Assembly: GCF_039534165.1 (NCBI RefSeq)
Contig: NZ_BAAAUX010000003.1
Coordinates: 62,001-126,000, forward strand
Source: Saccharopolyspora_D taberi
GTDB lineage: Bacteria > Actinomycetota > Actinomycetes > Mycobacteriales > Pseudonocardiaceae
Length of the DNA: 64,000 nucleotides
Direction: 5' to 3'
Positions 44,759-52,174 of this stretch are shown here, piece after piece; within the stretch, counting starts at the first letter, position 1; each line of letters opens with the position of its first letter. Made by a program: the position numbers and the translations under genes. The notes under the pieces were generated by a model. It did not search any database. It saw nothing but the letters and a program-made list of their open reading frames with translations, and was not told the DNA's origin.

Positions 44759-46231
44759 CTATTGCCGGGGCAGGCGCGTGACCAGCAGTAGCGCCAGCGA
44801 CGCGAACACCAGGGCACCGATGACGCCGACGGTGTGGAGCCCGCTGGTGAAGGCGCCGTGCGCGGCGGCGACGAGGTCGGCTGCCTCTCCGGGCGGCAGG
44901 GCCGCTGCCGCCGCGGTGGCGCCCGCCACGGTTTCCCGGGCAGGGCCGGGCAGGTCCGCCATGTGGTGGCGGTAGATCGCGCCGGCGATCGTGCCCAGGA
45001 CCGCGATGCCGAGGGTTCCGCCGAGGTGGTTCGCGGTCTCCGACATGGACGCGGCCGAACCGGCGCGTTCGGGCGGGACCGATCCGACGACGATCCCGGT
45101 GCCCAGCGCGAACAGCGGTCCGGTTCCCAGCGCCAGCACGGCGACTGCCGTCACGACCGTTCCGACGCCGTCGGTCAGCGCGAGCAGCGCCGAGCCGGCG
45201 GCCGAGAGCACGAGACCGCCCGAGATGGCCGTCCGGGGACTGATCCACTTGGTGATGGTCGGCGTGAGCAGGGTTCCGGCGGCGACTGCCAGGCCCATCG
45301 GCGCGAACCACCACGCCGACAGCGTCGGCGAGTAGCCGAGGACGGTTTGCAGGTACTGGGTGACCAGCATCCCGGCTCCGGCCATCACGACCCCGGCGAA
45401 GGTCAGCGTGGCCAGCACCGCGCCGAAGGACCGCTCGGCCAGCAGCCGCAGATCCAGCAGTGGATCGGTGCTGCGCAGCTGCCGACGTGCGAACAGCGCT
45501 CCGCAGACCAGGCCCACTGCGAGGGCGGCGACCACGGTCGGTGCGAACCCGGTGCCGACGGCGAGTTCCTTGAGGCCGTAGACGATCGGCAGCACCGCCA
45601 GCAGCGAGAGCGCGACGGCGGGCAGGTCGAGGCGGCCCGCGCCGGGATCGCGGTGCTCCGGCAGCAGCACCGGGCCCAGCAGCAGGAGCAGCACCATGAC
45701 CGGGACGGCCAGCAGGAAGACCGACCCCCACCAGAACCGCTCCAGCAGCAGACCGCCCAGGACCGGGCCGAGCGCGGCCCCGGCGAACTGGCAGGTCGCC
45801 CAGACCGCGATGGCGGTTCCGCGCTGCGCCCGGTCGGCGAACATGCTGGTGATCAGCGCCAGCGTCGAGGGCATCAGGGTCGCTCCCGCCACGCCGAGCG
45901 CGATGCGGGCGGCGATGAGCAGGCCCGGAGTCGTCGCGAACGCCGCCGCCAGCGAGGCGAGGCCGAAGGCCGCGCCGCCGACGAGCAGCAGCCTGCGGCG
46001 GCCGATCCGGTCGCCCAGAGTTCCCATCGTGATCAGGAACCCGGCCACCATGAAGCCGTAGGCGTCGATGATCCACAGCTGCTCGGCGCTGCTGGTGCCC
46101 AGCGCGGCCGTCAGCGCGGGCAGGGCCAGGAACAGCGCGTTGATGTCGATCGCGACCAGCAGCGTGGGCAGCACCAGCACCACCAGCCCGCACCACTCGC
46201 GCCGTCCGGCTCGTTCCGCCACTTCCGTCAT
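44759..46231 (-). CDS. MFS drug exporter, DHA2 (14-span) family
   Basis: 490 residues with about 14 membrane helices. Motif A is GTLGDRIGRRRLLLVG (about 70-85), motif B is in ARIALGVAGATLMPSTLALI (about 109-128) and motif C in GAALGPVLGGLL (about 151-162). The N terminus has the membrane-embedded Asp in LLVAIDINALFLALPAL typical of QacA/LfrA-type exporters of cationic drugs. No regulator gene is adjacent. It is convergent with barstar and divergent from the YCII gene. Confidence 0.9.
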   Translation of the reverse strand: MTEVAERAGRREWCGLVVLVLPTLLVAIDINALFLALPALTAALGTSSAEQLWIIDAYGFMVAGFLITMGTLGDRIGRRRLLLVGGAAFGLASLAAAFATTPGLLIAARIALGVAGATLMPSTLALITSMFADRAQRGTAIAVWATCQFAGAALGPVLGGLLLERFWWGSVFLLAVPVMVLLLLLGPVLLPEHRDPGAGRLDLPAVALSLLAVLPIVYGLKELAVGTGFAPTVVAALAVGLVCGALFARRQLRSTDPLLDLRLLAERSFGAVLATLTFAGVVMAGAGMLVTQYLQTVLGYSPTLSAWWFAPMGLAVAAGTLLTPTITKWISPRTAISGGLVLSAAGSALLALTDGVGTVVTAVAVLALGTGPLFALGTGIVVGSVPPERAGSAASMSETANHLGGTLGIAVLGTIAGAIYRHHMADLPGPARETVAGATAAAAALPPGEAADLVAAAHGAFTSGLHTVGVIGALVFASLALLLVTRLPRQ

Positions 46232-46397
46232 GTCCCACTCCTCGTCCGGTGTTCTCGATCGCGGGTCGGAGCGGGCAGGCCGAACCCGACATCGGAGTGC
46301 GGAGAAATTTCGGCGGTGCTGAGGTAGGAAGAGCCGGACCGGCTACGACTTCCGGGTGAGTGGCGCCGGAGGGGCGCCGGACGAACAGGAGCGAACC

Positions 46398-46766
46398 GTG
46401 AAGTACCTGCTGATCATGCAGTTGAACCAGGAGATCTGGGACGCGCTCACCGAGGAGGAGCGCAACGAGGTGATGAACGGCCACGGCGACTTCATGAAGA
46501 CCATCCAGGAGTCGGGCGAGATGATCAGCACCCACGCGCTGGCCGATCCGTCCAACAGCGCCGTCGTGCACACCAAGGGCGGGGTGCCCGCGGTGACCGA
46601 CGGGCCGTTCCTGGAGGCCAAGGAGTACATGGGCGGCTTCTACCTGGTCGACGTGGAGAGCCGGGAGCGGGCGCTCGAACTCGCCCGGCTCATCCCGGAC
46701 ACCCGCGTCGAGGGGCTGGGCGTGGAGGTCCGGCCGGTGATGTTCTCGGCCGGTTCGGACGTGTGA
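46398..46766 (+). CDS. YCII/DGPF-domain protein, ECF42 partner
   Basis: 122 residues. VKYLLIMQLNQEIWDAL opens the ferredoxin-like YCII fold, and TDGPFLEAKEYMGGFYLVDV contains the diagnostic DGPF. Genes of this type accompany ECF42 sigma factors throughout actinobacteria and are often their targets. GTG at 46398 has AGGAG about 7 bases upstream. The stop overlaps the sigma start as GTGA. Its biochemical activity is unknown. Confidence 0.88.
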   Translation: MKYLLIMQLNQEIWDALTEEERNEVMNGHGDFMKTIQESGEMISTHALADPSNSAVVHTKGGVPAVTDGPFLEAKEYMGGFYLVDVESRERALELARLIPDTRVEGLGVEVRPVMFSAGSDV

Positions 46767-47989
46767 CCGGTCACGAGCTCGGGGACCTGCTGCGCGGGCT
46801 CGCGCCGCAGGTCCTCGGCGTGCTCGTGCGCAGGCACGGGCAGTTCGACGCCTGCGAGGACGCCGTGCAGGAGGCGCTGCTGGCCGCCGCCGTGCAGTGG
46901 CCGGAGGAAGGCGTTCCCGCCGAACCGGTGGGCTGGCTGGTCCGGGTCGCCGGGCGCAGGCTCACCGACCTGTGGCGCAGCGAGAGCGCGCGGCGCCGCC
47001 GCGAGCAGTCCGCCGCGCTCGGGCACGACGGCCTGGTGCCGGGAGCGGACGAGGAGCAGGCGCCGGACAGCGACGACACGCTGGCGCTGCTGTTCCTCTG
47101 CTGCCACCCGGAACTGTCACCGGCGTCGCAGGTGGCGCTGACGCTGCGGGCGGTCGGGGGCCTGACCACGGCGCAGATCGCGCACGCGTTCATGGTCCCC
47201 GAGGCCACGATGACCCAGCGCATCACCCGCGCCAAGCAGCGGATCCGGGACGCCGGGGCGACGTTCCGGATGCCCGCGGAGCCGGAGCGCACCGACCGGC
47301 TCCGGGTGGTGCTGCACGTGCTCTACCTGATCTTCAACGAGGGCTACACCGCCACCGCCGGTCCCGAGCTGCAGAGCCACGCCCTGACCGGCGAGGCGAT
47401 CCGGCTGGCCCGCGAGCTGCACCGGTTGCTGCCCGCGGACGGGGAGGTGTCCGGCCTGCTCGCGCTGATGCTGATCACCGACTCCCGGCGGGCCGCCCGG
47501 GTCACCCCGGACGGGGTGATGATCCCGCTGGCCGAGCAGGACCGGGACCGCTGGGACCGGGCCCTGATCGCCGAGGGGACCGAGCTGATCGGCCGCACCC
47601 TGGCCGGTTCCCGGCTCGGGCCGTACCAGGTGCAGGCCGCGATCGCGGCGGTGCACGCGGAGGCTCCGTCCACTGCGGACACCGACTGGCGCCAGGTGCT
47701 GATCCTCTACCGGATCCTCGACCGCATCGCGCCGAACCCGGTGGTCACGCTGAACCGGGCGATCGCCACCGCCATGGTGCACGGGCCTGCCGAGGGGATC
47801 GCGCTGCTGTCCACTTTGGATGGAGACAGGAGGGTGCGGCACCGCATCGATGCGGTGCGCGCGCACCTGCTGGAACTGGCGGGCGACCGCGCCGCCGCGC
47901 TGGACTGCTACCGGCGGGCGGCGCGGGCCACGCTCAGCATCCCCGAGCGCCGCTACCTCGAATCCCAGGCGGCCAAGCTCGCCCGGTGA
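46763..47989 (+). CDS. ECF42 sigma factor with TPR-like C-terminal extension
   Basis: 408 residues, about twice the length of a plain ECF sigma. Sigma 2 (about 10-80) and sigma 4 (about 115-170, LTTAQIAHAFMVPEATMTQRI) are followed by 230 residues of helical repeats, including LHVLYLIFNEGYTATAG, ILYRILDRIAPNPVVTLNRAIA and AHLLELAGDRAAALDCYRRA. This extension substitutes for an anti-sigma factor in the ECF42 group and is needed for activity. It is coupled to the DGPF gene upstream. Confidence 0.92.
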   Translation: MTGHELGDLLRGLAPQVLGVLVRRHGQFDACEDAVQEALLAAAVQWPEEGVPAEPVGWLVRVAGRRLTDLWRSESARRRREQSAALGHDGLVPGADEEQAPDSDDTLALLFLCCHPELSPASQVALTLRAVGGLTTAQIAHAFMVPEATMTQRITRAKQRIRDAGATFRMPAEPERTDRLRVVLHVLYLIFNEGYTATAGPELQSHALTGEAIRLARELHRLLPADGEVSGLLALMLITDSRRAARVTPDGVMIPLAEQDRDRWDRALIAEGTELIGRTLAGSRLGPYQVQAAIAAVHAEAPSTADTDWRQVLILYRILDRIAPNPVVTLNRAIATAMVHGPAEGIALLSTLDGDRRVRHRIDAVRAHLLELAGDRAAALDCYRRAARATLSIPERRYLESQAAKLAR

Positions 47990-47995
47990 AGGGGC

Positions 47996-48769
47996 TCAGT
48001 CCTGCGGAACCCAGGAGGGCTTGCGCTTCTCGCCGAAGGCGCGGATGCCCTCCTGGCCCTCCTCGCCCGCGAAGTGCTCGGCCGACAGCGCGAGCATCTC
48101 GGCGAAGTCGTCGCTCATCTTCGCCGCGCGCGGGCGGCGGAGCATGTCCTTGGTCGCGGCCAGCGCGTTCGGGCCGCCGAGGGCGAGCATGTCGGTGTAG
48201 CGGGTGGTCTCGGCGTCGAGGTCCGCGGCGGCGACGGCGGAGTTGAGCAGGCCGATCTCCACCGCGCGGCGGGCGTCGAAGGTCTCGCCGGTGAGGAACA
48301 GCTCGTGCGCCTGGCGGGCGTGCAGCCGGGGGAGCACGGTCACCGAGATCACCGCGGGGACCACGCCGATGCGGACCTCGGAGAAGGCGAAGGTCGCGGT
48401 GTCGGCGGCGACGGCGATGTCGGTGGCGGCCACCAGGCCGACGCCGCCCGCGCGGGCGGGCCCGGCGAGCTTGCTCACGACCGGCTTCGGGCTGGTCCAG
48501 ATCAGCTCCAGCAGCGCGGGGAGGTCCTGCACGCCCTGGTCGCCCGCGCCCGCCGAGCGCGACTCCTTGAGGTCCATCCCGGCGCAGAACACCGGTCCGG
48601 TGTGGTCCAGGACGATCACCCGCACGCCGTCCTCGCCGATCGAGCGCTCCAGGTGGTCCCGGAGCTCGCGGCGCAGCTGCGCCGACAGCGCGTTGCGGTT
48701 GTGCGGTGAGTCCAGCGTGATCGTCGCGATGCCGTTCGTCACGCTGCGGTGCACGAGTTCTTCGGCCAT
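47996..48769 (-). CDS. enoyl-CoA hydratase/isomerase family protein
   Basis: 257 residues. ATITLDSPHNRNALSAQL opens the crotonase fold. PVFCAGMDLKES (about 60-71) and the segment around AGPARAGGVGLVAATDIAVAA (first 20 about 102-121) form the oxyanion hole. The second Glu expected in active hydratases is not obvious (EVRIGVVPAV is present), so the reaction is uncertain. The ATG at 48769 is 7 bases after TAACGT on the minus strand, without an SD. Its stop faces the ECF42 gene. Confidence 0.88.
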   Translation of the reverse strand: MAEELVHRSVTNGIATITLDSPHNRNALSAQLRRELRDHLERSIGEDGVRVIVLDHTGPVFCAGMDLKESRSAGAGDQGVQDLPALLELIWTSPKPVVSKLAGPARAGGVGLVAATDIAVAADTATFAFSEVRIGVVPAVISVTVLPRLHARQAHELFLTGETFDARRAVEIGLLNSAVAAADLDAETTRYTDMLALGGPNALAATKDMLRRPRAAKMSDDFAEMLALSAEHFAGEEGQEGIRAFGEKRKPSWVPQD

Positions 48770-48824
48770 GCCGCGAACGTTAGCCGCTCTCACCGGTTCG
48801 TGGCGACAGGGCGAGGTTCCGTGG

Positions 48825-48846
48825 CATAGTTGAACGCAAGTTCAAC
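48825..48846 (+). promoter_or_regulatory. TetR-type operator over the SMR promoter
   Basis: GTTGAAC (48829-48835) and GTTCAAC (48840-48846) form a perfect 7-base inverted repeat with a 4-base centre. It overlaps the -10-like CATAGT (48825-48830). The TetR gene at 49202 in the same operon is the obvious binder. Confidence 0.72.
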
Positions 48847-48863
48847 AACATGAGGAGACCTCC

Positions 48864-49187
48864 ATGGGCTACCTGCTGCTGCTCGGTGCGATCGCTTCCG
48901 AGGTGATCGGCACCCTCGCGACCCGGTACTCGGCCGGGTTCACCCGCGTCGTCCCGTCGGTGGTCGCGGTGCTGGGCGTGGTCGGCGCCTACTTCCTGCT
49001 GTCGCAGGTGCTCAAGCAGGGCATGGGCATCGGCGTGGCCTACGGGATCTGGGCCGCGGCGGGCGTGACCGCGATCGCGGTGATCGGGGCGGTGTTCCTG
49101 GGCGACAGCCTCACGTGGGTGCAGGCGTTCGGGATCGTGCTGGTGATCGGCGGCGTACTCTCGCTGGAGTTGGGCGCGCAGCACTAG
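48864..49187 (+). CDS. small multidrug resistance (SMR) exporter
   Basis: 107 residues with four membrane helices. The essential membrane Glu is at position 13 in AIASEVIGTLA. YGIWAAAGVTAIAVIGAVFLGD (start of helix 3, written in part) and the GG7 helix-packing motif GIVLVIGGVLSLELG match the EmrE/QacE/Gdx family. It exports cationic compounds or guanidinium. GAGGAGA precedes the ATG. It is co-transcribed with a TetR gene and preceded by a palindromic operator, so it is likely drug-inducible. Confidence 0.94.
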   Translation: MGYLLLLGAIASEVIGTLATRYSAGFTRVVPSVVAVLGVVGAYFLLSQVLKQGMGIGVAYGIWAAAGVTAIAVIGAVFLGDSLTWVQAFGIVLVIGGVLSLELGAQH

Positions 49188-49201
49188 ACCGAAGGGCAGC
49201 A

Positions 49202-49747
49202 TTGACCGAGGACGGCAGGAAGGCACGAGGACGGCGCAGGCGCGCGGAGCTCATCGCGGCGACGCTGGCGGTCGTGGAACGCGACGGGGTCGCCGGGCTG
49301 ACCCACCGAGCGGTGGCCAGGGAAGTGGGATGTCCGGCCAGTTCCGCGGTCTACTACTTCGCGACCCTGGACGACCTGCTGGTCGCCGCGCTCAGCGCCG
49401 CCATCGACGAGTACATCGGCCAGCTCCGGGAGCTCGTCGCCGACGGCCGGTCCGAGGTCGACGCGATCGCCCAGCTCATCGCCGACGTCGGCGGTCCGGG
49501 GCGCGGTCGCGCGATGGCCGAGCGGGAGCTGACCCTGCTCGCCGCCCGCAGGCCCGCGCTCCGGCCGATCGCGCAGCGGTGGCGGGACCAGGTCGTCGAG
49601 GTGGCTTCGCAGCACACCGACGACCCGGCGACCGTCCTCGCGTTCGTCGACGTGTCGGAGGGGATCTGCGCGCGCATGCTGCTCGACATCGAGCCGCTCG
49701 GGTACGACGAGATCCGCACCGAGCTGCTGCGCGTGCTGGGGCGTTAG
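49202..49747 (+). CDS. TetR-family regulator of the SMR gene
   Basis: 181 residues. The HTH covers about 15-58 (LIAATLAVVERDGVAGLTHR then AREVGCPASSAVYYFATLDD). The ligand domain ends with EGICARMLLDIEPLGYDEIRTELL. A TTG start at 49202 has AAGGG about 7 bases upstream and lies 14 bases after the SMR stop. Upstream in-frame codons would overlap the SMR gene deeply. It probably represses the operon through the repeat at 48829-48846. Confidence 0.87.
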   Translation: MTEDGRKARGRRRRAELIAATLAVVERDGVAGLTHRAVAREVGCPASSAVYYFATLDDLLVAALSAAIDEYIGQLRELVADGRSEVDAIAQLIADVGGPGRGRAMAERELTLLAARRPALRPIAQRWRDQVVEVASQHTDDPATVLAFVDVSEGICARMLLDIEPLGYDEIRTELLRVLGR

Positions 49748-49780
49748 GGGCCGGTTCCGCTCTCTCGCGCCCCTTCTCGG

Positions 49781-52174
49781 TCAGGTGGCCGGGTAGCGCT
49801 CCAGCCACTCCGCGCCGCGAGGCGGGCGGGGGCCGAACTCCAGCGCCGCGTCCCGGGCCAGCTGCTCGATGACCTCGGCCAGTTCCAGGTCCGTGATCCA
49901 GTGCTCCGGGATCGCCTCCGCGCCGACGCTCGCGCCGACCAGGCTGCCGCAGACCGCGCCGGTGGTGGCGCTGTTGCCGGAGTGGTTCACCGCCGCGGGC
50001 AGCGCCACGTCGAAGTCCCCGCCCGCCGACAGCGCGGCGAACAGGCCGATCGCCAGGGCTTCCGGCGCGCTCCAGCCGCCACCGATGGTCGCCTCCACGG
50101 TCTCGGCGGACGCGCCGCTCTCGGCGAGCCGGACCGCGGTCGCGAGCGCGCGGCTGACCTCGGCGTGGCCCCGCTGCCGGGCCAGGTGCGCCATCGCCTC
50201 CTCCACCGCGTCCGGCAGCTCCGCCCCGTCGAGCAGCCTCGACACCAGGAACGCAAGCGTCCCCGCGCTGAGGTAGGCCACCGGATCGCCGTGGGTGAGC
50301 GCGGCGGTGTTCATGCCGACCCGGAACACCTCGGCCGGGTCGTCGCTCCACAGCGCCGCGGGCACCGCGCGCATGACCGCGGTGCTGCCCTTGGAGTCGC
50401 TGACCGGGCGCTCGGGCGTCCCCATCTCCTGCTGCCCCTTGGCGAACGCGATGAGCGTGCGCATCATCGTCCGCCCCGGGTTGCGGGTCTGGAACAGCGC
50501 CCGCTGCCGCACCAGCCAGCCGTCGGGCTCCGGGGTGTGCCGCAGGAACTCGCCCGCCGCGCGCGCCCAGCTGAGGTGCTGGGTGTGCAGCCAGCGCTGG
50601 TAGGCGTGCTGGATGTGCCGGGACGGGTCGGTGACGCCGTGCTCCCTGGCCACCCCGGCGCGGATCATGCCTTCCAGCGAGAACAGCATCAGCTGGGTGT
50701 CGCTGCCCAGCCGTCCCGCCGGATGGCCGGCGGGCACGTAGGACCGGAGGCCGGACTCGCCGTGGCGGTCCCGGATCTCGGCCCAGCTGTCGCCCGCGAT
50801 CGGCCCGCCGAGGGCTTCGCCGACCGCGCAGCCGAGCACCGCGCCGAGGAACCGGTCGCGGGACGCGGCCAGGCGCGGGGTGGCGGCGAGCCCGTCGCGC
50901 TGCGGCTCGGTGGCGGCGCCGACCGGGTACCGGGCGGTCCACGCCTCGGACTCGTCCGGGTAGGGGCCGAACTCGGTGGTGGCGTCGGTGGCGATCCGCT
51001 CGGCCAGCTTCAGCGTCGGCAGGTCCGCCAGCAGGCCCGGTGGGATCGCGGTCGGGCCGTGCAGGGCGCCGAGCAGCTGTCCGCACAGCACGGCCGAAGT
51101 CGCCGCGTCGCCGCTGTGGTCGGCGGCGACGCGGACCGCGGTGGCGAAGTCGTCCTCGCACGCGGTGGCCACCCGGATCGCGATGCCCAGCACCTCGGTG
51201 CCGCTGCGCCCCGCGCCCATCGAATCACTGCGCCCCGCGCCCATGGAGTCACTGCGCCCCGCGCCCATGGAGTCGAGGTGCCGCCGCGCGGGAACCGTTC
51301 CGGCGGGGCTGTCGAGCCCGAGCCGGTGCGCGCGCCGCAGGTGCTCCGACGGCCACCGCGCGAGCCCTGCTCCCAAGGCGTCCCGGAGCGAAGAACCGCG
51401 CAGCAGCAACGAAATCGCGGTCCCGAGGACGCCGGCCGGGCGGTGTCCGTCCGGATGCCCGTGGGTCAGCGCGGCCAGGTCGACGGCCAGCGGGAACACG
51501 TCGGCTCCGGCCCGCCACAACGCCGCCAGTGCGCCGAGCGGCACCGCGGTGGCGGAGTCGAACCCGTTGATCGGCTGCTGGCGGGTGCCCGCCGGTTTGC
51601 CCGCGGCGATCTGGGCGAGCGCGGCCAGCATCGTCGGCTCGTCGCTGCGGCGGGACCGCAGCTCCGGTGCGCCGACCAGCAGGCCGTCCGGCGACTCCTG
51701 CTCGGAACCGCAGTCGCGCCAAGGAATTCCCCGGCTGTGCAGCCACCGCCGGAGGCCCTCGGAAGCGCCGTCGAGCGGATCACCGTCGCCGGACAGCCGC
51801 AGCCGCGTGTGCGCGCCGACCAGACCTTCCAGGGCGAACAGCAGCGCCGCCGAGCGCTGGCCGACCTCGCCCTGCGCGACGAGCTCCCCGGCCGCGGCGC
51901 CGAGCAGCATCCCGAGGAACCGGCTCGGCGCCTCCGGCGCGTCGGCCAGCCCGGTCGCGGGGGCGGGCGCCTGCCCGGCGCCGAGCCGGTGCTGGAGCGC
52001 CGCGCCCCACGGCGGCCGGGTGGCGGGGGACTCCCGCCAGGTCCGCCACCGGTCGAGCAGCGCCCGCTCGACCGGGTCGAGCCGCGGTCCGGACACCGCG
52101 CCGCGCCGGACCTCCCGCCAGGTCGCCAGCAGGGTCCGTTCCGCTTCGCTGAGTCCGTCCCGTGCTCGGTCCAT
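49781..52174 (-). CDS. double ADP-ribosylglycohydrolase-fold protein, both domains lacking key residues
   Basis: 797 residues. A short N-terminal helical motif (LSEAERTLLATWREVRRG) is followed by two ARG (DraG/ARH) domains at about 84-415 and 436-797. In active ARGs a DDTxM motif and a C-terminal GDSDS motif bind magnesium. In the first domain the former reads GQRSAALLF and the latter GDAATS. In the second they read GSDTQLM and GNSATT. Both are therefore probably inactive or weak. The ATG abuts the stop of the upstream giant gene with no gap, so translation is coupled. Confidence 0.88.
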   Translation of the reverse strand: MDRARDGLSEAERTLLATWREVRRGAVSGPRLDPVERALLDRWRTWRESPATRPPWGAALQHRLGAGQAPAPATGLADAPEAPSRFLGMLLGAAAGELVAQGEVGQRSAALLFALEGLVGAHTRLRLSGDGDPLDGASEGLRRWLHSRGIPWRDCGSEQESPDGLLVGAPELRSRRSDEPTMLAALAQIAAGKPAGTRQQPINGFDSATAVPLGALAALWRAGADVFPLAVDLAALTHGHPDGHRPAGVLGTAISLLLRGSSLRDALGAGLARWPSEHLRRAHRLGLDSPAGTVPARRHLDSMGAGRSDSMGAGRSDSMGAGRSGTEVLGIAIRVATACEDDFATAVRVAADHSGDAATSAVLCGQLLGALHGPTAIPPGLLADLPTLKLAERIATDATTEFGPYPDESEAWTARYPVGAATEPQRDGLAATPRLAASRDRFLGAVLGCAVGEALGGPIAGDSWAEIRDRHGESGLRSYVPAGHPAGRLGSDTQLMLFSLEGMIRAGVAREHGVTDPSRHIQHAYQRWLHTQHLSWARAAGEFLRHTPEPDGWLVRQRALFQTRNPGRTMMRTLIAFAKGQQEMGTPERPVSDSKGSTAVMRAVPAALWSDDPAEVFRVGMNTAALTHGDPVAYLSAGTLAFLVSRLLDGAELPDAVEEAMAHLARQRGHAEVSRALATAVRLAESGASAETVEATIGGGWSAPEALAIGLFAALSAGGDFDVALPAAVNHSGNSATTGAVCGSLVGASVGAEAIPEHWITDLELAEVIEQLARDAALEFGPRPPRGAEWLERYPAT
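51204..51275 (-). repeat. three 24-base tandem repeats within the ARG gene
   Basis: Units at 51204-51227, 51228-51251 and 51252-51275 are nearly identical and encode DSMGAGRS three times. They lie in a loop of the first ARG domain, between HLDS and the GTEVLGIAIRVAT helix. Confidence 0.85.

Noticed and set aside
51204..51275. The 24-base triple repeat as a CRISPR or iteron element
   Set aside because: The units have no spacers and encode an in-frame peptide repeat inside a gene.
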